Assembly (NCBI GenBank): GCA_017560125.1
Contig: JAFYOS010000017.1
Coordinates: forward strand, 1-64,000
Reading direction: 5' to 3'
Source: Bacteroidaceae bacterium
GTDB taxonomy: Bacteria; Bacteroidota; Bacteroidia; Bacteroidales; Bacteroidaceae
Length of the DNA stretch: 64,000 nt
Notes under the pieces: generated by a model
Database searches by the model: none
What the model saw: the letters and a program-made list of their open reading frames with translations, nothing else
Told to the model about the DNA's origin: nothing
Translations under genes and position numbers: made by a program
Shown here: piece by piece, positions 1 through 8,082 of the stretch
Layout: each line of letters starts with the position of its first letter
Numbering within the stretch: position 1 is the first letter of the stretch

Positions 1-83
1 CTCTTCCCATCCCGAACAGAGAAGTTAAGCCCAACCGCGCCGATGGTACTGCATTTAGTTGTGGGAGAGTAGGTCGTCGCCAC
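1..83 (+). rRNA. rrf: 5S ribosomal RNA, 3' part
   Basis: The window opens inside a 5S rRNA. The conserved block reading CCCGAACAGAGAAGTTAAGCC, then the GATGGTACTGC segment and the closing GTGGGAGAGTAGGTCGTCGC are all present. The 5' third lies outside the window, so an rRNA operon ends here. The exact 3' end is uncertain by a few bases. Confidence 0.9.
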
Positions 84-94
84 TTTTTTTCTCG

Positions 95-133
95 AGTTCC
101 CTTGGTTCTTACGAACTGAGGGAACTTTTTTTG
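95..133 (+). terminator. Rho-independent terminator of the rRNA operon
   Basis: AGTTCCCT at 95-102 pairs with AGGGAACT at 119-126, with a further GTTC/GAAC pairing inside the loop, and a run of T follows. It lies directly after the 5S rRNA. Confidence 0.8.
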
Positions 134-175
134 TATATATATCCTGCCTCTTGACTATTTTTCAACGGAATTTAA

Positions 176-183
176 TATCTTTG
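176..183 (+). promoter_or_regulatory. Bacteroidota -7 box (TATCTTTG)
   Basis: TATCTTTG matches the TAnnTTTG consensus and lies about 75 bases before the DUF1080 lipoprotein gene. A TTG at 151-153 is a loose -33 partner with slightly long spacing. Confidence 0.4.
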
Positions 184-258
184 TTTTCGATTGAATTGCT
201 GTTGAGGGGAGTACTTCACGCGCTTCTGTTGCGATTATTTTGCTAACTATATAATATA

Positions 259-891
259 ATGTATATGAAATTGAATTTCTTTTTAGCGGCGTTTGCTGCC
301 GCAGTTATCTTCTGCTCATGTTGTGGCGATTGTAAAAAGACAGAATTGTTCAATGGTCGCGACCTTACCGGTTGGGTTGGTTTCGTTGACCCCGCAAGTG
401 ACATTTCGCCCGATGTTATTTACACCGTCAATGATGGTAAAATATGTATTTCCGGTATTCCGTTTGGCTATTTGCGTACCGAAAAGAAGTATTCCGACTA
501 CACTTTGCATGTTGAATGGCGTTGGGTAGGCGAGGGTACAAACAGCGGTCTTTTCCAGCGTGTGCAGGATGGCGATAAATTGTGGTGTACCGCCATCGAA
601 TGCCAATTGTGTAGCGGAAAGGCCGGCGACTATGTTATGCTTGGTGGCGCTAAGATAGAGGAGATTGAATGCGTGGGTGAGTATCCCGTTAAAGACCGTA
701 TAGGCGACTACGAGAACCCTGTAGGCGAGTGGAATAGCGCCGATATTATCTGTGAAGGTAAATCTGTGAAGGTGATGATTAACGGCAAGCAGCAGAACGA
801 GTGTACATGCGAATTTACCGATGGTTATATTGCTTTGCAGAGCGAGGGTGGCCCCATCGAGTTCCGCAATATTTACATAACAGAAAAATAA
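259..891 (+). CDS. DUF1080 (3-keto-disaccharide hydrolase-like) lipoprotein
   Basis: A 210-residue exported protein. A short hydrophobic signal ends in a cysteine-rich lipobox (IFCSCC), so it is probably anchored on the periplasmic side. The mature part has the DUF1080 concanavalin-like pattern: ELFNGRDLTGW near the start, then EWRWVGEGTNSGLFQRV, ECQLCSGKAGDYVM, GEWNSADIICEGKSVKVMINGKQ and a closing EFRNIYI. Proteins of this family act on 3-keto-glycosides or bind glycans; the substrate here is unknown. It is monocistronic, with its own -7 box and a strong terminator. Translation could instead start two codons later at MKLNFF. A second, longer family member lies near 18.6-19.3 kb. Confidence 0.85.
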   Translation: MYMKLNFFLAAFAAAVIFCSCCGDCKKTELFNGRDLTGWVGFVDPASDISPDVIYTVNDGKICISGIPFGYLRTEKKYSDYTLHVEWRWVGEGTNSGLFQRVQDGDKLWCTAIECQLCSGKAGDYVMLGGAKIEEIECVGEYPVKDRIGDYENPVGEWNSADIICEGKSVKVMINGKQQNECTCEFTDGYIALQSEGGPIEFRNIYITEK

Positions 892-915
892 TTGTTACTG
901 TACGATAGAAACATT

Positions 916-945
916 CAGGCCGGAGATATTCTCCGGCCTGTTTTT
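916..945 (+). terminator. Rho-independent terminator
   Basis: A perfect 10-bp stem (CAGGCCGGAG / CTCCGGCCTG, loop ATATT) followed by TTTTT ends the DUF1080 gene. It sits between convergent genes and may also stop transcription from the sodB side. Confidence 0.9.
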
Positions 946-961
946 ATTATGGTTAGAGCGC

Positions 962-1576
962 TTATTGCATTCTGCTCTGCACCAGTTCCCAGTCGATGAT
1001 GTTCCACAGGCGCTGTATATGTTCGGCTCGTCTGTTCTGGTAGTCTAGATAGTAGGCATGCTCCCATACATCGAATCCGAGCAGAGGTGTCATTCCATGA
1101 CGTATGGGGTTGTCGCCATTCTTGCAGCTCATTATGCTCAGTCGGCCCGATGGTTCTTGCGCCAGCCATACCCATCCCGAACCGAAGAGCGACATGGATG
1201 CCTCTTCCATCATTTTGCGGAAATTTTCGAACGAGCCGAAATCGAACCTGATGGCGTTGGCGATGTTGCCTGTCGGGATGTTCTCCTTGGGCGGGTAGGG
1301 GGTGAATTGCTCGAAGTAGAGGACATGGTTCAGTACCTGTCCAGCGTTGTTGAGCAGCGGCCCGTCGGGTGCTTTGGTAATTACCTCGCGCAGTGTCATG
1401 TTGGCGAAACGGGTGTCCTTCAGCAACTTGTTGTAATTATCAATGTATGCACGCAGGTGCTTGCCGAAGTGAAGCTCCACTGTGGCTTGGCTGATGACCG
1501 GTGTGAGTGCGTTGCTCGAATAGTTGAGTACCGGCATGTGATAGCCGACGCTTGTGCTCTGAACTGTTGTATCCAT
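962..1576 (-). CDS. sodB: Iron-type (or cambialistic) superoxide dismutase
   Basis: Converts superoxide to oxygen and hydrogen peroxide in the cytoplasm. The start is placed at MDTTVQSTS, which gives 204 residues, the usual length; the longer frame adds an unlikely leader. The metal ligands are visible: His in ELHFGKHLRAYIDN, His in QVLNHVLYFEQF, and Asp and His in GFDVWEHAYYLDY. The glutamine four residues before the second ligand histidine is the iron-SOD position, and the manganese-type Gln in the later SxxNQD segment is replaced by Gly (CKNGDNP). This fits the iron or cambialistic enzymes of anaerobic Bacteroidota. It is transcribed divergently from pcrA. Confidence 0.95.
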   Translation of the reverse strand: MDTTVQSTSVGYHMPVLNYSSNALTPVISQATVELHFGKHLRAYIDNYNKLLKDTRFANMTLREVITKAPDGPLLNNAGQVLNHVLYFEQFTPYPPKENIPTGNIANAIRFDFGSFENFRKMMEEASMSLFGSGWVWLAQEPSGRLSIMSCKNGDNPIRHGMTPLLGFDVWEHAYYLDYQNRRAEHIQRLWNIIDWELVQSRMQ

Positions 1577-1703
1577 TGTAAATAAAAGGTTATAATTTAA
1601 TAATAATATGATGCATAATTGTGTCATATGGCAATGGCTAAATAAACTGACTAATGTGAGAACAATAGCTTGGGAGATATGTTCGGCGTACGAAAAGTTT
1701 TTT

Positions 1704-1711
1704 TACCTTTG
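1704..1711 (+). promoter_or_regulatory. Bacteroidota -7 box (TACCTTTG) before pcrA
   Basis: TACCTTTG matches TAnnTTTG, 44 bases before the pcrA start, in the divergent sodB/pcrA region. A clear TTTG -33 box is not visible. Confidence 0.45.
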
Positions 1712-1754
1712 CATTGGATTGATAGCGTAATACATTTTTTCTTTCATAAACACA

Positions 1755-4085
1755 ATGCTCATAAACTATAAAGAGGAACTGAATCCTTCGCAACTTGCTG
1801 CCGTCGAATATTGCGACGGCCCTTCGTTGGTTATTGCCGGCGCCGGTTCGGGCAAGACGAGGGTATTGACATATAAAATAGCCTATTTGCTGGAGCATGG
1901 CTACGAGCCTTGGTCCATCATGGCGCTTACATTTACCAATAAGGCAGCCAAGGAGATGAAGGAGCGTATAGCTGCGCGTGTGGGCGAACGCAATGCCCGC
2001 ATGCTGTGGATGAATACGTTCCATAGTATCTTTGCCAAGATTTTGCGTCGCGAGGCGCAGCATTTGGGCTACGAACCCAATTTCACAATTTACGACCAAT
2101 CCGACTCGAAGAGCCTTGTTCGCACCATTGTAAAGGAAATGCAGCTCGACGAGAAAATATATAAGCCCTCAACCGTGGTTGAGCGTATCTCGTCGGCCAA
2201 GAGCAACATGCTCACTCCTGTGGAGTATGCGCGTAGTGCCGACCGCATGCAAAGCGACCAACGCTCGCGCATGCCGTCGATGTGCGAGATATATCGCAGA
2301 TATTGCGACCGCTGTCTTCAGGCCAATGCCATGGACTTCGACGACTTGTTGATAAACACATATAGGCTGTTCGACGAGCATCCCGAGGTGCTCGAATACT
2401 ACACTGAGCGCTTCAAATACATACTGGTTGATGAGTTCCAGGATACCAACTATGTGCAGGGATGCATTGTGTGGCAGTTGACCAAAAAACGCCGCAGGGT
2501 GTGTGTCGTTGGCGACGATGCCCAGAGCATATACTCGTTCCGCGGAGCGAACATCGACAATATACTCGGATTTACGAAGCGTTACACCGAAACGAAGGTT
2601 TTCAAGCTGGAGCAGAACTATCGCTCTACGCAAAATATTGTAAATGCGGCCAATAGCCTCATTGCCAAGAATAGCGAGCAGATAAGGAAAAACGTCTACT
2701 CGGAGTTGAGTGTGGGCGAGCCTTTGATGTTGAAGCAGGCATATTCAGAACTTCGCGAAAGCGAAATTGTTGTAAATGATATTGTTCGCATGCGTCGCAG
2801 TGGATTGTTGCGGTATAGTGACTTTGCTGTACTTTATCGTACTAATGCTCAGTCGCGTATTTTTGAGGAGACGCTTCGTAAATACTCAATCCCTTATCGC
2901 ATATATGGAGGACTGTCGTTCTATCAGCGCAAGGAGATAAAGGATGTAATCGCCTATTTTCGTGTAATATGTAATCCGCACGATGAGGAGGCTCTTAAGC
3001 GTATAATCAACTATCCGGCGCGAGGTATAGGTGAAACGACGGTGAAGAAATTATGTGATACGGCCCATTCTGCAGGTGTTAGTGTGTGGACGGTATTGGA
3101 TGCTCTGGATAAATATAAGTTGAATTTAAATAAGGGCGGCATTCTGAAATTGGCGACATTTACAGGTATGATGAAAGAACTTATAAATGTAGCGCAGTGT
3201 AAAGATGCTTATGAAGCTGCCGATATGGTTGTGAAACGTTCTGGTATATATTCGGAGTTAGAGAATGATCGTACAGTTGAGGCGTTAAGTCAAAAGGAGA
3301 ATATAAATGAATTGTGTAGTGCTATAGATACATTTGTTAAGCGTCGCGACGAAGAAAATAATAGTGAAAGAAAATTGTCAGATTTTTTAGCAGAGGTGTC
3401 TTTGGTCTCGAATGTGGAGGATGAGGAAGAACAGGGTTCTGAAAAAGTATCGCTTATGACCATTCATTCAGCTAAAGGTCTCGAGTTTAAGGTGGTTTTT
3501 GTTGTAGGTGCAGAGGAGGGGCTTTTGCCAAAGTGTTCATTCCTTTCCCCGGGGCGTGAATTAGAGGAAGAACGGCGGCTTTTTTATGTGGCTATTACTC
3601 GTGCGATGGAATATTGTATAATTACATATTCTACGGAGAGACGAGTGTATACTAGTTTTGGCCCAGAACAAAAGAAACGGAAAATGAGTCCTTTCGTTGA
3701 GGATATTGACCGCGCCTATATCCGCATGGCGGGTGCCGGCCAACAGCAGATGCGTCCCGCACGCACACCGCAGCCTCCCGGCATGCCGGCCTTTTCGTTG
3801 ACCAACAGGGTGCGTAGCAACGAAGCGCCACCCGCAGTGGAGCCACGTCGCATTGTGCCGCCACGTCTGCAGCGCATTGCGCCCACAAGCACGACAGCGC
3901 AGTCTGCCGGTGCAGCCGGTAATCCCTTGCGTGTGGGGCTGGTAATAGAGCACAATCGCTTTGGAATAGGCGAGGTTATAAATGTCGAGGGGGCAGGCGA
4001 CAACGCAAAGGCTACCATAAAATTCAGAAATGTGGGCGTGAAGCAGTTGCTGCTGAAGTTCGCACAGTATAAAATAGTACAATAA
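1755..4085 (+). CDS. pcrA: ATP-dependent 3'-5' DNA helicase, UvrD/PcrA family
   Basis: A superfamily 1A helicase of 776 residues used in DNA repair and replication-fork clearance. The Walker A motif AGAGSGKT is at residues 28-35, then motif Ia (ALTFTNKAAKEM), the DEFQDTN Walker B/motif II, VVGDDAQSIYSFRGA (motif III), QNYRS (motif IV), LMTIHSAKGLEF (motif V) and EEERRLFYVAITRA (motif VI). A Pro-rich linker of about 90 residues precedes a C-terminal tudor-like domain ending in KATIKFRNVGVKQLLLKFA, as in PcrA. The middle of the gene, roughly 2700-3700, is visibly richer in A+T than both ends, which suggests a recombinant mosaic. The reading frame is intact. Confidence 0.95.
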   Translation: MLINYKEELNPSQLAAVEYCDGPSLVIAGAGSGKTRVLTYKIAYLLEHGYEPWSIMALTFTNKAAKEMKERIAARVGERNARMLWMNTFHSIFAKILRREAQHLGYEPNFTIYDQSDSKSLVRTIVKEMQLDEKIYKPSTVVERISSAKSNMLTPVEYARSADRMQSDQRSRMPSMCEIYRRYCDRCLQANAMDFDDLLINTYRLFDEHPEVLEYYTERFKYILVDEFQDTNYVQGCIVWQLTKKRRRVCVVGDDAQSIYSFRGANIDNILGFTKRYTETKVFKLEQNYRSTQNIVNAANSLIAKNSEQIRKNVYSELSVGEPLMLKQAYSELRESEIVVNDIVRMRRSGLLRYSDFAVLYRTNAQSRIFEETLRKYSIPYRIYGGLSFYQRKEIKDVIAYFRVICNPHDEEALKRIINYPARGIGETTVKKLCDTAHSAGVSVWTVLDALDKYKLNLNKGGILKLATFTGMMKELINVAQCKDAYEAADMVVKRSGIYSELENDRTVEALSQKENINELCSAIDTFVKRRDEENNSERKLSDFLAEVSLVSNVEDEEEQGSEKVSLMTIHSAKGLEFKVVFVVGAEEGLLPKCSFLSPGRELEEERRLFYVAITRAMEYCIITYSTERRVYTSFGPEQKKRKMSPFVEDIDRAYIRMAGAGQQQMRPARTPQPPGMPAFSLTNRVRSNEAPPAVEPRRIVPPRLQRIAPTSTTAQSAGAAGNPLRVGLVIEHNRFGIGEVINVEGAGDNAKATIKFRNVGVKQLLLKFAQYKIVQ

Positions 4086-4398
4086 TTTCATGCTGGTTGT
4101 GTGCCGTTAATAGATATTTTTGAAGGCAAACAGGTAAGGATGCGCCGGATTTTCGAAAAAATGTTGGCGTTTTGTGATAAAATTGTGCTCGAAATGATAA
4201 AAAATTACGCGCAGTACCGATGATTTTTTTATCGAAATATCGCGTCCAAGCGCATCGTGATGGCAAAATGGCAATTTTTAGGCAATTTGCCCGCAAAACC
4301 GGTTGTTGTGGAATGTTTTGATTGTCATGGTATTATGTTTTTATGGCTGACCGCGATGAAAAAAAGTTTGAAATTTTTAGAAAAAAGTGCTTCTAAAA
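4086..4398. other. Intergenic region with no recognised gene
   Basis: AT-rich spacer between pcrA and the tRNA promoter. Short open frames occur on both strands but show no family signature or codon pattern. No clear terminator hairpin for pcrA was seen. Confidence 0.5.
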
Positions 4399-4430
4399 TT
4401 TGGTTGTATCAAATAAAACGCCTACCTTTG
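4399..4430 (+). promoter_or_regulatory. Promoter of the tRNA cluster
   Basis: TTTG at 4399-4402, a 20-base spacer and TACCTTTG at 4423-4430 match the Bacteroidota housekeeping promoter. The first tRNA begins 19 bases later. Confidence 0.8.
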
Positions 4431-4449
4431 CATCGCATTTGAGAACAAC

Positions 4450-4522
4450 GCGGAAGTAGCTCAGTTGGTAGAGCATAACCTTGCCAAGGTTAGGGTCGCG
4501 GGTCCGAGTCCCGTCTTCCGCT
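4450..4522 (+). tRNA. tRNA-Gly (GCC), first copy
   Basis: A 73-base cloverleaf: acceptor GCGGAAG pairs with CTTCCGC, the anticodon stem AACC/GGTT encloses loop TTGCCAA with anticodon GCC, and the T arm reads GCGGGTCCGAGTCCCGT. CCA is not encoded. Confidence 0.95.
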
Positions 4523-4564
4523 CAACTTAAAGATAGTTGCGTGAGTCGGTGCGATTTACAAGAA

Positions 4565-4647
4565 GCCCAGGTGGCGGAATGGTAGACGCGCTAGTTTCAG
4601 GTACTAGTGTTAGCAATAACGTGCAGGTTCGAGTCCTGTTCTGGGCA
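4565..4647 (+). tRNA. tRNA-Leu (CAG)
   Basis: A class II tRNA of 83 bases: acceptor GCCCAGG pairs with TCTGGGC, D arm GGCGGAATGGTAGACGC, anticodon stem CTAGT/ACTAG with loop TTCAGGT (anticodon CAG), a long variable arm and T arm CAGGTTCGAGTCCTG. Confidence 0.95.
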
Positions 4648-4674
4648 CCGGCGCTGCGCGAGCAAGTTTGAACT

Positions 4675-4758
4675 GGAGGAGTGGCGGAATTGGTAGACGC
4701 GCTACTTTGAGGGGGTAGTGACAATTATGTCGTGTGAGTTCGAGTCTCATCTCCTTCA
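4675..4758 (+). tRNA. tRNA-Leu (GAG)
   Basis: A class II tRNA of 84 bases: acceptor GGAGGAG pairs with CTCCTTC, anticodon stem CTACT/GGTAG with loop TTGAGGG (anticodon GAG), a long variable arm and T arm TGAGTTCGAGTCTCA. It reads a different leucine codon set from its neighbour. Confidence 0.93.
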
Positions 4759-4774
4759 CGAAAACTTAGAAATT

Positions 4775-4847
4775 GCGGAAGTAGCTCAGTTGGTAGAGCA
4801 TAACCTTGCCAAGGTTAGGGTCGCGGGTCCGAGTCCCGTCTTCCGCT
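4775..4847 (+). tRNA. tRNA-Gly (GCC), second copy
   Basis: Identical over its full 73 bases to the first tRNA-Gly of the cluster, with anticodon GCC. It is the last gene of the tRNA transcript. The AT-rich block with the decayed insertion sequence begins just downstream. Confidence 0.95.
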
Positions 4848-4850
4848 CAA

Positions 4851-4882
4851 AGAGAGTCGATGTTTCGGCTCTCTTTTTTTTT
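4851..4882 (+). terminator. Rho-independent terminator of the tRNA cluster
   Basis: A 10-bp stem (AGAGAGTCGA / TCGGCTCTCT, one G-T pair) with a TGTT loop, followed by nine T. Confidence 0.88.
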
Positions 4883-4928
4883 ATGCCCCTTTTGCTGATT
4901 CCTCGGGGCTTGGCTCACCTGCAAATTT

Positions 4929-6158
4929 GGACTCATCGGCAAAGTCTGGGGGCTATGCAAAAAGTTTTGTTAATCTATAAAGGAAGAACTTCAAATCAGT
5001 AACACCTCTCAACTATGCTCTAAACGCCTTGATTTTTGTATTGAAACTTTATGCAAAGCGTTGGTCGAGCGGTTGACAAAATATTTAGTATCTCGTCGTA
5101 GTACTCTTATATCGTACCTGCTATGGTGTTGAATGAGGTAAAACCACAGTTGTCGACCTTGTCATACATCGTGCAAGCAACAGTTTTTTGGTATTCCCAT
5201 TTGGGAAAACAAGCGGACGGTATTCCATTTCACTCCATTTTGCATCCTCGCGTATGTCCGTCTCTTCTTGTATCGCGTCTCATCGGTGCCTGATACGCAG
5301 TTCCTGTACATCCTCACACGCCTCCTTCTGTACATGAAAGCGCGGCCTATCATCTTTATCGCAGAAGGAAAACAGCGCGTCACAATGCGGTTTATGCTGC
5401 CGGACATGTCGAGTGTAACCTCCTTGACAAGGCTCCTATGCCGTTCGGGAATCCTCTTGAGCACATCTATTATATTGTCGGACTTCACGCCCTCAACTAT
5501 TGCGACAAGCGTTCCTTTCCCGCCATGTGCATCGGGATTTGATATTATTGTGTAGAGCTCACCGTTGCTCATGGCCGTCTCGTCAATGCAGAGCCTGGGG
5601 CTATATTCTTCGGGAACAGCAATCATTTGTCGGCGTGTGCTTTTTCGCTCCATGTTCCGTAGTTACTTAGGTGCAGTTTGTAGCTGCTTATATGGCAGAA
5701 AGCCTCAAGCGAACGGGCCGATCGGGGGTATGTTTTCAGGTGTCGCTTTTAAGAAGCCGCGAACTCCTTGGAGTAGTGCGTGCCTTTGTATACGGTATCA
5801 TAACTGTTTATGAAGTATTTTCCACTCGTATGGTTATACCACTTGCGACGGCGAACCTTGAAGTTGACGCGCTTGTCGCGTAGAGGAAAGTCGCGGACAA
5901 CTACCGCATCAAGAAAACCTTTGGATTCTATCTTATGCTCTTTTCGTTCTTCGGGGATGTTGTCAAACTCGTCATGAGACATCTCGACATCACTTTCGTT
6001 ACTAACTATATTTGTTATCTTGAAGTTCTCTACAAAGCTGGCGGGCAGTGTCAGGCGCGCCAACTTTATCAACATCTTTTCGTCCTGCATATTGTCATGT
6101 TTTATACTACGCGAAGAAATATTTTTAGAACATCCCCCAGGCTTTGCAGATGAGCCCC
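4929..6158 (-). mobile_element. Decayed ISL3-family insertion sequence
   Basis: A remnant of about 1.23 kb bounded by imperfect inverted repeats. The left end (4929-4952) begins GGACTCATCGGCAAAG and the right end (6134-6158), read on the minus strand, begins GGGGCTCATCTGCAAAG; both run into CTGGGGG. The inside is filled by a broken transposase gene whose C-terminal stop lies against the left repeat, as expected for this family. No target-site duplication was established. It sits just downstream of the tRNA terminator. Confidence 0.75.
4953..6090 (-). pseudogene. ISL3-family transposase, multiply frameshifted
   Basis: Three reading frames must be joined to recover a full transposase. The N-terminal part (5749-6090) begins MQDEKMLIKL and contains DFPLRDKRVNFKVRRRKWYN and KGTHYSKEFAA. 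The frame then breaks. The centre (about 5340-5653) has LCIDETAMSNGELYTI, DAHGGKGTLVAIVEG and VTLDMSGSINRIV, which carry the DDE-type aspartates. After another shift come RFHVQKEACEDVQEL and RIRHR with a stop where family members usually have Trp. The last part encodes CGFTSFNTIAGTI, a stop, EYYDEIL, and finally LRGVTDLKFFLYRLTKLFA followed by a stop. At least three frameshifts and two or more nonsense codons make it inactive. The family call is from motif memory, not a search. Confidence 0.8.
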
Positions 6159-6243
6159 AAAATTTTCCCTATATGTTTGTCGAATACTAATACATTTCTT
6201 AAATTCGCATATTGAACACATCATTTCTTCTAAGAATATTTAT

Positions 6244-6867
6244 ATGCCAATGATGAAAAGTATTAAAGATAGGTTTGAAGCATTTGGCTTAGTCGATGTT
6301 TTGTCTTTAGATCACTCTATAAAGTGTGATATCAGATATGCCACAACTGACAATTTTACAGGTAGTGTCCTATATAGCGAGGATATGGGAGTGTATTGTG
6401 TGCCTCGATTGGCAGAGGCTGTGGTAGCTGCAAATAGATTGTTGAAGGGTGTTGATAAAAATCTAAGTATAATAATTTTCGATGCGGCGCGCCCTTTGAG
6501 CGTACAGAAGGTGATGTTTGATATTGTAAAAGGGACGTCGCAAGAGCCTTACATAGCGAATCCCTACAAAAATGGCGGTGGATTTCATAACTATGCACTT
6601 GCTGTTGATTTGTCTATTTGTGACTCAAATATGAATTTGTTGAATATGGGTACCGATTATGATTCTTTTCAAGAGGCAGCTCATACCGGCAACGAGGATG
6701 ACTTGCTCTCATTGGGAAAAATAAGCATAGAGGCCTATAATAATAGACGATTACTATACGATATAACCAGTAAAAGTGGATTGACTCCCCATCCCAATGA
6801 GTGGTGGCACTATCAGCTTAGTTATGACGATGCGGATAAGCAACTATACAATCTGTTAAACTTTTAA
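6244..6867 (+). CDS. D-alanyl-D-alanine dipeptidase, VanX/DdpX-like (peptidase M15D)
   Basis: A zinc dipeptidase of 207 residues without signal peptide, so cytoplasmic. It carries DIRYATTDNFTG near residues 29-40, the arginine in FDAARP (residue 83), zinc ligands His115 and Asp122 in GFHNYALAVD, and Glu186 and His189 in NEWWHY. All catalytic positions of VanX are present, although the usual SxHxxGxAxD motif has Gly for Ser and Ala for Gly. No vanH or vanA partner is nearby, so a glycopeptide-resistance role is unlikely; peptidoglycan dipeptide recycling is more probable. It lies 11 bases before an unknown membrane protein gene, and both are AT-rich compared with the flanks, which suggests acquisition. 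Translation may start at the third or fourth codon (MMKS). Confidence 0.87.
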   Translation: MPMMKSIKDRFEAFGLVDVLSLDHSIKCDIRYATTDNFTGSVLYSEDMGVYCVPRLAEAVVAANRLLKGVDKNLSIIIFDAARPLSVQKVMFDIVKGTSQEPYIANPYKNGGGFHNYALAVDLSICDSNMNLLNMGTDYDSFQEAAHTGNEDDLLSLGKISIEAYNNRRLLYDITSKSGLTPHPNEWWHYQLSYDDADKQLYNLLNF

Positions 6868-6878
6868 TTATAAACCAT

Positions 6879-8042
6879 ATGAATAGGATGATGTCATTTT
6901 ATGTCCAGTATAAGAAGATAATAAAACCTATTTTAATTTTTCTTGCAGTTTTAGGACTACTATTTATTGTGTGTTTAATTATTATCCTTTCAGGCGATGT
7001 GGAGCCGCTGGATGTGCTAAAACGTGTCCTTATAGATTGTTTGTACTCTTCTATCGTTGTATTGGTTGTATTGCTTATCAACAACCTTATTGGTAGGGAG
7101 GATCACGAGAAGATACATAATCAAGCTATAGCGACTAGAATCTTAGGCCTGCTCAAGGCTCGAAAAGATAAGGCGTTCGATGACGAGGGTGGTATCAGTC
7201 ATCTGTTCTCGGATGATACTATGGCCGAGATTATGGCAAATAGTGCTTCTCATTTTGCTCCCAAATTGGCCGAGCCGTTGAAGGATTATATAATATCAAA
7301 GAGCGCTTTGATTTATAGTAATTTTGAATACGACGTTGAAGTGATGAAGGGTAAGGGGCATTATATGATATGCCAAACATTGCGATATACGAGGTTTTTT
7401 AAATCTCAGGATGGACAAGTACATCTTTATTGCTGTTTCACTTTTGGCGAAAATCAGTTGGATAAGTATATGTCGCCTAAAAACTTCTTTCACGAAGAGA
7501 TTATCCACCCAGTTCAGATTCAACGCATACAGGATATTGTAGATGCCTCTCATCCGTGTGAACTCGACGAGCTTATTAACGCGCTGCATTTGCATATGAG
7601 CCTTGACGAATGGTGTACCAAAGATGGTGTAAAAGTGCCATCGGGCAATTTACTTGATATCCGGCACACGGTATATCGTGACGAAAGTACCGGCAAGGTT
7701 GAAGCTATACTTTTTGATGGCGTTGTTCCTAAGGGATTGCATGTCAATGAAGATGGAATGTGTGGTTATAGAGGGCATATAGAGTGTAAGTATATGGCTC
7801 CACAGAGTAGTAGATTCTTGTGTGTATTTGTTAATCCCATTATAGATTCTACACGTTTTGCGATAATGTTTGATAGAGACATTGTTTCGGATATAAAGAA
7901 AGATGTCGATTTTATCAAGTTGATTTCAGCCAAGGAGGTTTCGCCGATTACCTATTGTAGTCATACCCCCAGAGCCGAGTTCAGAACCGAGGAGGCTATA
8001 TTCCCCCGTTCCGGTATATGTGTTAATTGGAAGACAGTATAA
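6879..8042 (+). CDS. Unrecognised membrane protein
   Basis: I do not recognise this 387-residue protein. Two hydrophobic segments (about residues 15-39 and 52-70) form a membrane hairpin, and residues 75-387 are a soluble, charged domain that probably faces the cytoplasm. The soluble part has a Cys/aromatic-rich centre (HYMICQTLRYTRFF, VHLYCCFTFGENQLDKY) but no motif I can assign. It follows the VanX-like gene by 11 bases and is probably co-transcribed with it. Its A+T content matches that gene and differs from the SDR gene downstream. Confidence 0.7.
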   Translation: MNRMMSFYVQYKKIIKPILIFLAVLGLLFIVCLIIILSGDVEPLDVLKRVLIDCLYSSIVVLVVLLINNLIGREDHEKIHNQAIATRILGLLKARKDKAFDDEGGISHLFSDDTMAEIMANSASHFAPKLAEPLKDYIISKSALIYSNFEYDVEVMKGKGHYMICQTLRYTRFFKSQDGQVHLYCCFTFGENQLDKYMSPKNFFHEEIIHPVQIQRIQDIVDASHPCELDELINALHLHMSLDEWCTKDGVKVPSGNLLDIRHTVYRDESTGKVEAILFDGVVPKGLHVNEDGMCGYRGHIECKYMAPQSSRFLCVFVNPIIDSTRFAIMFDRDIVSDIKKDVDFIKLISAKEVSPITYCSHTPRAEFRTEEAIFPRSGICVNWKTV

Positions 8043-8082
8043 CCAATAGGTGCTTTGGCAGTAACTATATAATTAAAAATAT

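Noticed and set aside
4718-5002. 94-codon open frame
   Set aside because: It runs through two tRNA genes and the terminator, so it cannot be a real coding region.
6244-6867. Vancomycin-resistance locus
   Set aside because: Only a VanX-type dipeptidase is present. No ligase, VanH or VanRS genes are nearby.
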